A stretch of DNA of 36,817 nucleotides, taken from Accumulibacter sp. (GTDB taxonomy: Bacteria; Pseudomonadota; Gammaproteobacteria; Burkholderiales; Rhodocyclaceae). A model generated the notes under the pieces. The model was not told where the DNA came from and did no database searches. It saw only the letters and a program-made list of their open reading frames with translations. Shown here piece after piece: positions 17,601-25,618 of this stretch. Location: the NCBI RefSeq assembly GCF_023806565.1, contig NZ_JAMTDV010000029.1, positions 1-36,817 of the forward strand, read 5' to 3'. Every line of letters starts with the position of its first letter. Positions within the stretch are counted from its first letter, which is position 1. Both the position numbers and the translations under genes were made by a program.

Positions 17601-18810
17601 GTGCGGCAACTGGCTGGCCGAAGTACGCCGCTTCGCGCCGACACTGAATGCAAGCATCTACAGCGACGCGAGCGATCGCGAAGAGGTGGTCGGCATGGCT
17701 GCCGCGCACGATCTGCTGATCGTTTCCTACACCCTGCTACAGCTCGGCCAGGAGCGCTTTGCCGCGCGTAGCTGGCACACCCTGATCGCTGACGAAGCGC
17801 AGGCGATCAAGAACGCGAGCGCCAAGCGTTCGCAGGCCGTTTTCGAGCTAGCCGCCGATTTTCGCCTGGCGCTCACCGGAACGCCTGTCGAGAACCGCCT
17901 TGCCGACCTCTGGTCGATCATGCGCTTCACCAATCCGGGCCTGCTCGGAACGGTCAACCGCTTCAACGAGCGCTTCGCGGGGCCGATCGAACGTAATCGC
18001 GACCGCGAGGCGCAATACGTTCTCAAACGGCTGATCGGACCCTTCGTGCTGCGGCGAAACAAGTCGGAAGTGCTACAGGATCTGCCGGCACGGACGGAAC
18101 TGATCCTCACAGTCAGCCCCGAAGCGGCCGAAGCCGCGTACTACGAAGCGTTACGTCGGGAAGCGGCGAACGAGATCGGCAGCAGCCTGGACAAGATGCC
18201 GGAAGCACAGTCACGCTTCCACATCCTGGCACAGCTCACGCGCCTTCGCCGCGCGGCCTGTGATCCACGCTTGTGCAACCCGGAGTTCGGAGTCGCCGGT
18301 GCCAAGGTACAGGCGTTTGCCGAACTGGCCCGCGAACTGATCGCCAATGGTCACAAGGCGCTGGTCTTCAGCCAGTTCGTCGACTTCCTGCAAATTCTCC
18401 GCGAACCGCTTGACGAAGCCGGCATTCCTTACCACTACCTAGACGGCGCCACGCCTGCTGCCGAGCGAAGCCGCCGCGTTGCCGCTTTTCAGGCCGGCGA
18501 TGGCGATCTCTTCCTGATCAGTCTCAAGGCTGGTGGTTTCGGCCTCAACCTGACTGCCGCCGATTACGTGGTGATCACCGATCCGTGGTGGAACCCGGCC
18601 GCCGAAGATCAGGCGATGGGCCGCGCGCACCGCATCGGTCAGGCGCGCCCGGTGACCGTCTATCGACTGGTCAGCAAAGGTACCGTCGAGGAACGCATCG
18701 TCGATCTGCACCATGACAAGCGCGCACTGGCGGAGAGCATTCTCGCCGAAGGCGAAAGCAGCGCGCTGCCCTCGACCGACGATCTGGTGGCGCTGATCCG
18801 AGGCGAATGA
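14629..18810 (+). CDS. SNF2-family DEAD/DEAH-box helicase
   Basis: A 1393-residue Swi2/Snf2 ATPase. The C-terminal engine has [17 protein letters not shown] (P-loop at about 963-967), DEAQ at 1055-1058, [16 protein letters not shown], and the helicase-C motifs [34 protein letters not shown] and [11 protein letters not shown] (1328-1338). The roughly 930 residues before the ATPase are long and mostly unassigned. They contain helical, repeat-like alpha segments in the first 450 and no Cys-rich SWIM finger that I can see. Bacterial members translocate on DNA and remodel protein-DNA or RNA polymerase complexes; some sit in defence loci. The ATG at 14629 is chosen since the queA stop overlaps it; the frame is open upstream inside queA. 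The partner and target are unknown. Confidence 0.9.
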   Translation: MSSLNSSAIEQLDRLGLTPDTHKVALAYALLWTFRSQTDVHRALTIGGLSSSAGKAFTLADVKAAVEELRGKRLLLDPPARTSSWQLVDSLRAPLYRQLLACHPGNHLAQLIARLDHFDPTRSSYYWHTGSMAATIAYVRAKFFSGAPHEELVALRQLVGRSMDWNEILTNGLLLAFDGPSFERIDPVERAQLAYQSVASICVYWSDVFNPVADWAFGQLERNPEQLPGDLRRVLADLALQRDHRELLQRALHGLDDGLSNAIRAAALVVDGEWETGQAAFEAALKQRKGEIGGSKRFLPDSIAWLYPLALLAQATPRHLELARKFCTGESGKREPSPYGGWGRWVHAIDVRLGKAPIVRGAFQPTRDQESRWGIDSLWAILLSAWLGNDAITEPGSAKAAAWHESILVLRQRLTDARLNMPKHMLLGAAAILAGSEPPSGFFVAGGRERWREILAALQSLGGEATAAGANGETTRLLWEVEVGRDGSLLALRPLEQKRGPRGWGRPRALSLTRLAGHAQLAPHDVKIARALRAERGYSNRYRLDLAVAIVALVGHPHVVVANGGEQFVDLIEAHPELELVREGERFLMRIEPPLRLGSEDAFFLSDAEERREAEALRLITLVQDGPQRLRLVRFSAAQQQAAHLVSGSFAIPASAPGAQAEIERTLRALSGNFQVHADSAQATRQVACDSRLRAELSPVGDRLALNLVVTPLGADGPRLPAASGRVRLMAVLGSETVGTERDLQTERRNLEAVLDALPFLDTGDAVGEWLIEDPEQALQTVETLPRLSAIAAVEWPKGKAVRVVSVDTRQLGVRVNRENDWFRLSGQATLDEGLVLQIESLLAAAREKSRFVPIGDGVYAALTRSLKQKLAELAAVLESDRQGSKAPVIAAAWLDEVLAGSEVEASPDFHQAIDRLRAAQASEAKLPSLLQATLRPYQEDGYQWAMRLASAGMGGCLADDMGLGKTLQALAVLLERAAGGAALVIAPTSVCGNWLAEVRRFAPTLNASIYSDASDREEVVGMAAAHDLLIVSYTLLQLGQERFAARSWHTLIADEAQAIKNASAKRSQAVFELAADFRLALTGTPVENRLADLWSIMRFTNPGLLGTVNRFNERFAGPIERNRDREAQYVLKRLIGPFVLRRNKSEVLQDLPARTELILTVSPEAAEAAYYEALRREAANEIGSSLDKMPEAQSRFHILAQLTRLRRAACDPRLCNPEFGVAGAKVQAFAELARELIANGHKALVFSQFVDFLQILREPLDEAGIPYHYLDGATPAAERSRRVAAFQAGDGDLFLISLKAGGFGLNLTAADYVVITDPWWNPAAEDQAMGRAHRIGQARPVTVYRLVSKGTVEERIVDLHHDKRALAESILAEGESSALPSTDDLVALIRGE

Positions 18811-18850
18811 AACGGGACCTGTCTGCTCGTTTCCGCGCTTGCGTCGCGCG

Positions 18851-19054
18851 CTACTCCCGGCCGCGTGCAGTCAGCACCAGCAGCAGGAAGAAACAGCCGA
18901 GAACCAGCGCGGCGACTCCGCCCTCCAGGAAAGTCAGCGCCTGAAAGGTGCCCACATAGTATTTCCCGGTCAGACGCAGCGCCGCCGCGACAAGACAGAG
19001 CAGCAGGCCGCCTATCCCGGCGGCACGACCCAACAGCAGTAGAAGAGCGTCCAT
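18851..19054 (-). CDS. Small two-helix membrane protein, unknown function
   Basis: A 67-residue protein with two hydrophobic segments, at about 3-27 (LLLLLGRAAGIGGLLLCLVA) and 43-63 (EGGVAALVLGCFFLLLVLTA), and a short basic tail. A GAGGTGAG ribosome site stands just before the ATG at 19054. I do not recognise a family. It is convergent with the SNF2 gene, 40 bases apart. The 277 bases to the bpt stop (19055-19331) show no gene. Confidence 0.65.
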   Translation of the reverse strand: MDALLLLLGRAAGIGGLLLCLVAAALRLTGKYYVGTFQALTFLEGGVAALVLGCFFLLLVLTARGRE

Positions 19055-19331
19055 TTTCTCACCTCGTGGCGGACGACGAATGACCCGTAAGGCTGTTTCC
19101 GCGATGACCGCGGCAGCATGGCGGTGAATTGGTCGGGCTGCGCGCCAACCCGGTCGCCAAGAGCAGGGATTCTAAGCGAGCATCGTCCCGAGTCAAGCGC
19201 CCGGCGCACTTGCTGGGCAAAAGCCTTCTTTTCCTGCCTGGCTAACGACCTTGGCAAGCGTTTCCGCCCCATCCGCGCTCGCCGATGCCAACCGGCGGGG
19301 AGGGGCGACAAGTGTTGGCGCCGGGAGCTGC

Positions 19332-20138
19332 TCAATCCGGCGCAATTTCGCCCGCGGCCGGTGACGCCTGCTCGCGGCCTGCATGCAGATCGATCCACTG
19401 CCCATCGCGCAAGCCTTCGATCGGCCGGAAATTGGCCTTGTACGCCATCTTGCGGCTGTCCCTGATCCAATAACCCAGGTAAAGGTACGGCAGCCGATTG
19501 GCCACGCATTGTGCAATTTGCCAGACGATGTTGTAGGTACCGAGCATGGCCGGGCGCAGGTCGGGATCGTAGAACGTATAGACCGACGACAGGCCGTCGT
19601 CGAGTACGTCAAGGATGCTCACCATGCGCAGCACGCCGCTTTCACCAAACTCGATGAGCCTGGTGTCGACCCGGCTCTGCAACAGGAAGTGGGTGTATTG
19701 CTCGTGGCTGTCTTGGTCCATCCCACCGCCCGCGTGCCGCGCCGACTGATAGCGCAGATAAAGCTGGTAATGCTCATCAAGAAAACGGAGGGGCAACTCA
19801 CGCGCCTCGAGCCCGGAGTGCATGCGGATGCTGCGGCGCTGGCTACGACTGGGTACGAAGCGGTCGACCGGCAGTCGCACCGGGACGCAGGCATGACAGG
19901 AGTCACAGTTCGGCCGGTAGGTGAACACGCCGCTGCGCCGAAAGCCGCTGCGCACGAGTTCGCCATAGACCTCGGTATTGATCAGATAGCTCGGGGTGGC
20001 AACCTGCGAACGTGCACGCTCTCCCGGCAGGTAGCTACAGGTGTAAGGGGCCGTGGCATAGAACTGCAACAGCGAAAACGGCAGTTCGGAGTCGTTGAGT
20101 CGCGCCACTCGTTCAAGTCCAGGGTTGATCGGCAGCAT
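19332..20138 (-). CDS. bpt: Aspartate/glutamate leucyltransferase (arginyltransferase-like)
   Basis: A 268-residue Bpt, which adds leucine from Leu-tRNA to proteins that begin with Asp or Glu and so marks them for ClpS/ClpAP degradation. Diagnostic stretches are [40 protein letters not shown] (Cys cluster) and the C-terminal acetyltransferase-like [15 protein letters not shown] and [17 protein letters not shown]. The start is uncertain: the ATG at 20138 overlaps the end of aat by 26 bases, and a GTG at 20108 just past the aat stop fits the usual N-terminus better; neither has a clear ribosome site. It follows aat directly, an arrangement common in proteobacteria. Confidence 0.92.
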   Translation of the reverse strand: MLPINPGLERVARLNDSELPFSLLQFYATAPYTCSYLPGERARSQVATPSYLINTEVYGELVRSGFRRSGVFTYRPNCDSCHACVPVRLPVDRFVPSRSQRRSIRMHSGLEARELPLRFLDEHYQLYLRYQSARHAGGGMDQDSHEQYTHFLLQSRVDTRLIEFGESGVLRMVSILDVLDDGLSSVYTFYDPDLRPAMLGTYNIVWQIAQCVANRLPYLYLGYWIRDSRKMAYKANFRPIEGLRDGQWIDLHAGREQASPAAGEIAPD

Positions 20139-20820
20139 TCGCCGGCCAGCGGCCGGGTTGCCACGCCCGAACGACGAGCGCACGCAGACGGGCGATGAAA
20201 TCGGCACGAGGAATCTCGCGCGCCCCGAGAGAGGCCAGATGCGGAGTACTCATCTGACAATCTATCATGCCGAATCCCTCTTCTTCAAGGAATCGGGCGA
20301 GATGCGCAGCGGCGACCTTCGACGCGTCGGGAACGCGCGCGAACATCGACTCTCCATAGAACATGCCGCCAATCGCCAGGCCGTAAAGCCCGCCGACGAG
20401 TTCCCCGGCAAGCCAGGTTTCCACCGAGTGGGCGATGCCGAGATCGAAAAGCCTGCAGTAGGCGCGCTGCATTTCGCGCGTGATCCAGGTTCCGTCCTGA
20501 CCGGCACGCGGCGTCTCGGCGCAGGCGCGGATCACGGCCGCAAAGTCGCTGTCCAGTTTCACCTCGAATCTTCCTGAGCGCAGGCATCGGCGCAGGGAAC
20601 GCGAAATGCGGAACTCGCGTGGCACGAGCACCATCCGCGGGTCCGGACTCCACCAGAGAATCGGCTCGCCGGTCGAGTACCAGGGGAAGATTCCTCTTTG
20701 GTACGCGTCGAGCAGGCGCGATGCGGACAGGTCGGCGCCTGCGCAGAGCAGGCCATTGGGTTCGGTCAACGCCAGTTCCAGCGACGGAAAAGGCTCCGAA
20801 CCTTCTATCCACGGGATCAT
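20113..20820 (-). CDS. aat: Leucyl/phenylalanyl-tRNA--protein transferase
   Basis: A 235-residue Aat, matching the usual length of about 234. It attaches Leu or Phe to N-terminal Arg or Lys, the other branch of the bacterial N-degron pathway. Seen are the opening [58 protein letters not shown] and [19 protein letters not shown]. The start at 20820 is set by homology to the conserved MIPW; the open frame runs further without family sequence. It precedes and overlaps bpt. The ClpS and ClpA genes are not in the window. Confidence 0.95.
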   Translation of the reverse strand: MIPWIEGSEPFPSLELALTEPNGLLCAGADLSASRLLDAYQRGIFPWYSTGEPILWWSPDPRMVLVPREFRISRSLRRCLRSGRFEVKLDSDFAAVIRACAETPRAGQDGTWITREMQRAYCRLFDLGIAHSVETWLAGELVGGLYGLAIGGMFYGESMFARVPDASKVAAAHLARFLEEEGFGMIDCQMSTPHLASLGAREIPRADFIARLRALVVRAWQPGRWPANAADQPWT

Positions 20821-21001
20821 CGAGGCAGTGCAGTCAGCCGCATGCTCGTCGTCAGGAAGAGCGCGGAGTTCCGGGAAAGCACGACGTTCCGGCAACCACA
20901 CGCGCTGATGCCGGCCCGGCTGAGCATCGAAATTGCTGCGTCACGCACGGCAGGCGGCAGGCGTGAGCCTGCAAATGCGAATCGCCTTCCCCATTGCCGA
21001 C

Positions 21002-21026
21002 AAAAAAACGACGCAAGGCGTCGTTT
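21002..21026 (-). terminator. Rho-independent terminator after the NlpC/P60 gene
   Basis: A stem of AACGACGC with GCGTCGTT and a 3-base loop, followed on the minus strand by a run of seven T. It lies 23 bases past the stop codon. Confidence 0.85.
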
Positions 21027-21048
21027 CCTTGTGCATGCAGACGTCCGC

Positions 21049-21555
21049 TCAGCGGGTCAGCAGGCGACGCGCGCCGTTGTAGCGCTGGATCCAGTAGCTC
21101 TGCCGCATGTCGTCTACACGGATTTCGGCGCCCGTACGCGGCGCGTGCATGAAGCGGTTGTCACCGAGGTAGATCCCGACGTGCGAAAAGGCGTGCCGCA
21201 TGGTATTGAAGAAGACGAGGTCGCCGGCCTTCAATTCATGCAGATCGATGACGGCACCAACCTCGCTCTGCTCCCGGGCGCTGCGCGGCAGCAGGATGCC
21301 CATGGCTTCCTTGTAGACGACCTGAACAAAGCCGCTGCAATCAAGACCGGTATCCGGATTGGTACCGCCGAAGCGGTAGTTGATGCCGATCAACTCGAAA
21401 CCCTTGAGGATCAGATCCTGCGCGCTGCTGGTGTAACGTTCCAGTAAAGAAGGCTCTTCGACCGGCGGCTGCTCGTTGGCGTGGACCGAGCCGGCCGCTG
21501 ACAAGGTCAGCAGGGCGGCACCAAAAAGGGGCATGAGGAAGTGTTTTCTAATCAT
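21049..21555 (-). CDS. Exported NlpC/P60 (C40) peptidase
   Basis: A 168-residue cell-wall peptidase, probably a gamma-D-glutamyl-diaminopimelate endopeptidase acting in the periplasm. The signal peptide is residues 1-26 (FLMPLFGAALLTLSAAGSVHA). The catalytic set is Cys73 in GLDCSGFV, His125 in SHVGIYLGD and His137 in FMHAPRTG. The domain fills the rest of the protein with no SH3 or LysM part. No ribosome site is obvious before the ATG. A CRP-like palindrome lies at 21570-21585. Confidence 0.92.
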   Translation of the reverse strand: MIRKHFLMPLFGAALLTLSAAGSVHANEQPPVEEPSLLERYTSSAQDLILKGFELIGINYRFGGTNPDTGLDCSGFVQVVYKEAMGILLPRSAREQSEVGAVIDLHELKAGDLVFFNTMRHAFSHVGIYLGDNRFMHAPRTGAEIRVDDMRQSYWIQRYNGARRLLTR

Positions 21556-21569
21556 GGGACCGAAATTTA

Positions 21570-21585
21570 TGTGAAAAATGTCACG
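21570..21585. promoter_or_regulatory. CRP/Vfr-like palindrome upstream of the NlpC/P60 gene
   Basis: TGTGA, 6 bases, then TCACG, nearly the CRP consensus half-sites with the right spacing, 15 bases upstream of the NlpC/P60 start. It overlaps a weak promoter-like pair on the minus strand (TTTACA, 17 bases, TAAATT at 21564-21592). A chance match is possible. Confidence 0.35.
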
Positions 21586-21801
21586 CTGTAAACCCCCTGA
21601 CGAGCTACGGTTGCGCGAGAAACCAGGTTAACCGGAGGAGATAAGCGCATAACTTAAATGGGATTCATGCCCAAATATGGCCGCCTCGTCATTTGTGCGC
21701 CGCACATCGGATTGCCGAGGACAACCCGGTACGGTCGCCGGCCGTGACCGCTGCCGGTGCGAGGCGGCAGCACGGCGGCGCCAAATCGACATCGCCGACG
21801 C

Positions 21802-21830
21802 TCAATTGCAGCGGGGTTTGTGTTTATAAT
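21802..21830 (+). promoter_or_regulatory. Candidate promoter of acuI
   Basis: A perfect -10 hexamer TATAAT at 21825-21830 with a weak TCAATT 17 bases upstream, 73 bases before the acuI start. The rest of the 348-base gap (21556-21903) shows no gene. Confidence 0.4.
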
Positions 21831-21903
21831 CGGCAGCCGTTCTTGCTGGGAAAGCGTTCCCTGGCTGTCGGCAAGCCCATCCGATCCACCACATGGAGCG
21901 TAC

Positions 21904-22899
21904 ATGAGTCCTTTCAAGGCTTATCTGATCGACGAAAAGGGAGGTCTGACGCAGGCCGGTTTCGTCACCATGGATGAATCGCAGCTGGATCGGGGAGAAA
22001 TCACCATCAAGGTCGCCTATTCCAGCGTGAATTACAAGGACGCTCTGGCGGCAACCGGCGCCGGCAGAATCATCCGCCGCTACCCCTGCGTCGGCGGCAT
22101 CGATCTCTCGGGAACCGTGGCGGCGAGCACGGACCCCCGCTTCCGGATTGGCGACGAGGTGATTGCGACGAGCTTCGACATCGGTGTCGCCCACCACGGT
22201 GGCTACGCCGAGTACGCCCGGGTACCGGCGCAGTGGGTCGTCCCGCTGCCCGCCGGGATGTCCCTGCATGCCGCCATGGCCCTAGGTACGGCGGGCTTCA
22301 CGGCGGCGCTGGGCGTCGTCCGCATGCAGGAAAACGGCCTCGAACCGGCGCGAGGACCGGTGATCGTGACCGGTGCGACCGGTGGCGTCGGCAGCCTCGC
22401 GGTGGACATTCTGAGTGCGCGGGGCTACGAGGTGACGGCGCTGACCGGCAAGGAAACGGAAGTCGATTATCTCAAGCGACTCGGCGCGAAGACGGTCATG
22501 TTCCGCTCGGCGCTCGATCTGTCGCGTATCCGGCCACTCGACAAGGCACTTTGGGCGGGCGCCGTCGACAATCTCGGGGGCGAGGTACTCGCCTGGATCG
22601 CCAGCACGATGCGGCAGGGTGGAACCATCGCCAGCATTGGACTGGCGGCCAGCCCGTCGCTGAACACGACGGTCATGCCGTTCATTCTACGCGGTGCCAG
22701 CCTGCTCGGCATCGATTCGGGCTACATCGGCGAACCGTACCGCAGTGGCGTCTGGCAACGCCTGGCGAGTGACCTGCGACCGCCGCATCTGCAGGAAATG
22801 ACACGGACGATCGGTCTTGACGAGCTGCCGAAAGTTTTCGACGACTACGTCCAGGGCCGCGCACGCGGCCGGCTCGTCGTCGACGTTGCTGGTGCCTGA
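21904..22899 (+). CDS. acuI: Acrylyl-CoA reductase type quinone oxidoreductase (AcuI/YhdH family)
   Basis: A 331-residue MDR-superfamily NADPH-dependent reductase. It opens with MSPFKAYLIDEKGG and YSSVNYKDALAATGAGRIIR, typical of the YhdH/AcuI branch. The nucleotide-binding loop VTGATGGVGSLAV is at 155-167. The zinc-ligand cysteines of alcohol dehydrogenases are absent, as expected. AcuI reduces acrylyl-CoA to propionyl-CoA. The following gene on the same strand, 272 bases on, is a propionate-CoA ligase, which supports a role in propionyl-CoA metabolism. YhdH members of unknown substrate are the alternative. The intervening 272 bases (22900-23171) show nothing that I can support. Confidence 0.87.
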   Translation: MSPFKAYLIDEKGGLTQAGFVTMDESQLDRGEITIKVAYSSVNYKDALAATGAGRIIRRYPCVGGIDLSGTVAASTDPRFRIGDEVIATSFDIGVAHHGGYAEYARVPAQWVVPLPAGMSLHAAMALGTAGFTAALGVVRMQENGLEPARGPVIVTGATGGVGSLAVDILSARGYEVTALTGKETEVDYLKRLGAKTVMFRSALDLSRIRPLDKALWAGAVDNLGGEVLAWIASTMRQGGTIASIGLAASPSLNTTVMPFILRGASLLGIDSGYIGEPYRSGVWQRLASDLRPPHLQEMTRTIGLDELPKVFDDYVQGRARGRLVVDVAGA

Positions 22900-23171
22900 G
22901 GGTGCCACGGCCCGACTGGGATTGGACGACATCGGCCGGGCACGGTTCGCGCCCGACGGAGCCGGGTATGCGCACGTGGCAACCCGGCATTTCGTTGGTC
23001 CTCGTGGGGAGGTGCTACCCTTGCCGCTGATGCAGCAAGGGAGCTGAAGTTGGATCTGCCGCTGGCAGAAATTCGAAGAGGATGCCTGACCGGGAGCACG
23101 AGTTCCAAGACGCTCGGCAGGCGCAGCTTCCACAGGTGCAGGTGGGTTCACATTTTTGACGAGGGAGTCTC

Positions 23172-25070
23172 ATGACGACAATCCAGGAGTTTCACAAGAA
23201 TTCTATCGAGAATCCGGACGCCTTTTGGGGCGAAGAGGCCAAGAGCATCTACTGGCACAAACCATTTACCAAGGTCCTCGACTATTCCCGCCCGCCGTTC
23301 GCAAAATGGTTCGTCGGCGGCGAAACCAATCTATGCTACAACGCGATCGACCGTCATGCCGCCAAGCGCCCGAATGACCGCGCGCTGGTTTTCGTCTCCA
23401 CCGAGACCGACCAGGAAGTCGTCTATTCCTTTGCCGAACTCAAACAGGAAGTCATGCGCATGGCCGCGGTCATGCAGAGCCTCGGCGTCACGAAGGGCGA
23501 TCGCGTTCTCATCTACATGCCTATGATCGCCGAAGCGATGTTCGCGATGCTCGCCTGTGCGCGCATCGGCGCCATTCACTCGGTGGTTTTCGGCGGATTC
23601 GCATCCGGCTCGCTGGCCACCCGCATCGACGACGCCGAGCCGAAACTGGTGGTCTCGTCGGATGCCGGCATGCGGGGCGGCAAGGCCGTTCCCTACAAGG
23701 ATCTGCTCGACGAAGCGATCGCCCTCGCCGAACACAAGCCCGCCAAGGTACTGATGGTTGATCGCGGTCTCGACAAGGGCTTCAACAAGGTCGAAGGCCG
23801 CGACGTCGATTACGCGACGCTGCGCGCACAGTTCATGGACGCCGACGTACCGGTCACCTGGCTCGAGTCGACCGAGCCCTCCTACATCCTGTATACCTCG
23901 GGCACCACCGGCAAGCCCAAAGGGGTCCAACGTGATACCGGCGGCTACGCAGTAGCGCTGGCGTCGACGCTCAAGTACATCTTCTGCGGGGGCGAGGGCG
24001 AAACCTTCTTCGCCACCTCTGACATCGGCTGGGTCGTCGGCCACTCATATATCATTTATGGGCCCCTGATCGGTGGCATGTGCACGATCATGTACGAGGG
24101 AACGCCGCTTCGTCCCGATCCCGGCATCTGGTGGAAGCTCGTGGAGAAATACAAGGTGACGACCATGTTCTCTGCGCCGACCGCCGCCCGCGTCCTCAAG
24201 AAGCACGATCCGGCGTACATGCACAAGTACGACCTTTCGACTCTCAAGTACCTGTTCCTCGCCGGAGAACCGCTCGATCAGCCGACACACGAGTGGATCA
24301 TGACCGAACTCGGCAGACCGGTTTACGACAACTACTGGCAGACCGAGACCGGCTGGCCGATTCTGGGTCCGCTGCCGGGCGTCGAAAAAACGGAAATCCG
24401 CTACGGCACGCCCAACTTCCCGGTTTACGGCTACAACCTCAAGATCTTCCGCGAAGACGGCACCGTTTGCGATACGGACGAGAAGGGCATCGTCGGCATT
24501 CTGCCCCCGTTGCCGCCGGGGTGTCTGTCGACCGTCTGGGGCGACGATGCACGCTTCGTTTCGACCTATTTCTCGCTGTTCCGCGAACCGCTCGTCTACT
24601 CCTCGTTCGACTGGGGAATCAAGGACAAGGACGGCTACCACTACATCCTCGGGCGTACCGACGACGTGATCAATGTTGCCGGTCACCGCCTCGGCACGCG
24701 TGAAATCGAGGAAGCCATCCAGGGGCATGCGGCGATTGCCGAAGTGGCCGTGGTCGGTGTCGCCGACCAGCTCAAGGGACAGATGCCGATGGCCTTTGCG
24801 GTGGTGAAGAACGCCGACAGCGTCGCCACGCCGGAACTGGCGGCAGCGCTGGAAAAGGAGGTCATGAAGCAGGTGGACGATACGCTTGGCGCAATTGCCC
24901 GCCCAAGCCGCGTTCACTTCGTGACCGTGCTGCCGAAAACGCGTTCCGGCAAGCTGCTGCGCCGCTCGATCCAGGCGCTCGCCGAAGGTCGCGACCCGGG
25001 CGACCTGACCACCATCGAGGACCCGAACGCCCTGGCACAACTACAGCGCGCGCTGGGCAGCAAGGCCTGA
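23172..25070 (+). CDS. prpE: Propionate--CoA ligase
   Basis: A 632-residue adenylate-forming enzyme making propionyl-CoA from propionate, ATP and CoA. The P-loop-like YTSGTTGKPKG is at 241-251. It is directly followed by VQRDTGGYAVAL, a form I associate with PrpE rather than acetyl-CoA synthetase. Later motifs are YWQTETGWPI, GRTDDVINVAGHRLGTREIE and PKTRSGK with the catalytic, acetylatable Lys594. The length fits PrpE (about 628). A GAGGGAG ribosome site precedes the ATG and a strong terminator follows. It should feed propionate into the methylcitrate pathway or polyhydroxyalkanoate synthesis; neither pathway is in the window. Confidence 0.93.
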   Translation: MTTIQEFHKNSIENPDAFWGEEAKSIYWHKPFTKVLDYSRPPFAKWFVGGETNLCYNAIDRHAAKRPNDRALVFVSTETDQEVVYSFAELKQEVMRMAAVMQSLGVTKGDRVLIYMPMIAEAMFAMLACARIGAIHSVVFGGFASGSLATRIDDAEPKLVVSSDAGMRGGKAVPYKDLLDEAIALAEHKPAKVLMVDRGLDKGFNKVEGRDVDYATLRAQFMDADVPVTWLESTEPSYILYTSGTTGKPKGVQRDTGGYAVALASTLKYIFCGGEGETFFATSDIGWVVGHSYIIYGPLIGGMCTIMYEGTPLRPDPGIWWKLVEKYKVTTMFSAPTAARVLKKHDPAYMHKYDLSTLKYLFLAGEPLDQPTHEWIMTELGRPVYDNYWQTETGWPILGPLPGVEKTEIRYGTPNFPVYGYNLKIFREDGTVCDTDEKGIVGILPPLPPGCLSTVWGDDARFVSTYFSLFREPLVYSSFDWGIKDKDGYHYILGRTDDVINVAGHRLGTREIEEAIQGHAAIAEVAVVGVADQLKGQMPMAFAVVKNADSVATPELAAALEKEVMKQVDDTLGAIARPSRVHFVTVLPKTRSGKLLRRSIQALAEGRDPGDLTTIEDPNALAQLQRALGSKA

Positions 25071-25086
25071 TCACTCCGCTTCGCCT

Positions 25087-25113
25087 GCCGCCCCCCAGGG
25101 GCGGCTTTTTTTT
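25087..25113 (+). terminator. Rho-independent terminator after prpE
   Basis: A stem of GCCGCCCC with GGGGCGGC (8 bp, 3-base loop) followed directly by eight T. It closes the prpE transcript just before the small cupin gene. Confidence 0.93.
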
Positions 25114-25136
25114 GCCCGCTCGCCAGCCACACTGCC

Positions 25137-25493
25137 ATGAAGACCAGCTACCGGGACATTCCCGCTTACCTCACCAAAGACGGCTCGGAGATTCGCGAAT
25201 TGATGCACCCCGCGATCCAAGGCAACCGGCAACAGAGCCTTGCCGAAGCGATCCTCCAGCCGGGGCAGCAAACACAACTGCACCGCCACTTGCGCAGCGA
25301 GGAGCTCTATCACGTCACACGCGGCGCAGGCGTCATGACGCTGGCCGATGAGACACTGGCTATCGAAGTCGGCGATACCGTCCTGATTCCTCCGGCGACG
25401 CCGCATTGCGTGACCGCCATCGGCGAAGAACCCTTGCATCTGCTCTGCTGCTGCAGTCCGGCTTACCGTCACGACGACACCGAGCTGCTGTGA
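25137..25493 (+). CDS. Single-domain cupin protein
   Basis: A 118-residue one-cupin protein. Metal-binding residues are in QLHRHLRSEELYHV (His-x-His, Glu) and PPATPHCV (His), so the site looks intact. It resembles the small cupins related to mannose-6-phosphate isomerase, but no enzyme activity can be assigned. A CCC tripeptide near residue 110 is unusual. It starts 24 bases after the prpE terminator, so it is likely transcribed separately. A 125-base gap to the next gene holds no feature beyond that gene's ribosome site. Confidence 0.78.
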   Translation: MKTSYRDIPAYLTKDGSEIRELMHPAIQGNRQQSLAEAILQPGQQTQLHRHLRSEELYHVTRGAGVMTLADETLAIEVGDTVLIPPATPHCVTAIGEEPLHLLCCCSPAYRHDDTELL

Positions 25494-25618
25494 ACAGCGA
25501 GCCGCCTCTTGCGGGCGGCAACGAGCTCGCACGGACACGGGCATTGTCGACCGATCGTCCGTCAGCAGCCGCTTGTTTTGTAGCATAATCGCCCGGAATT
25601 TCTGGATTTGAGGTTTTC

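Noticed and set aside
22817-23047. Open frame bridging acuI and prpE
   Set aside because: Mostly overlaps the acuI end in another frame, with no ribosome site and no family.
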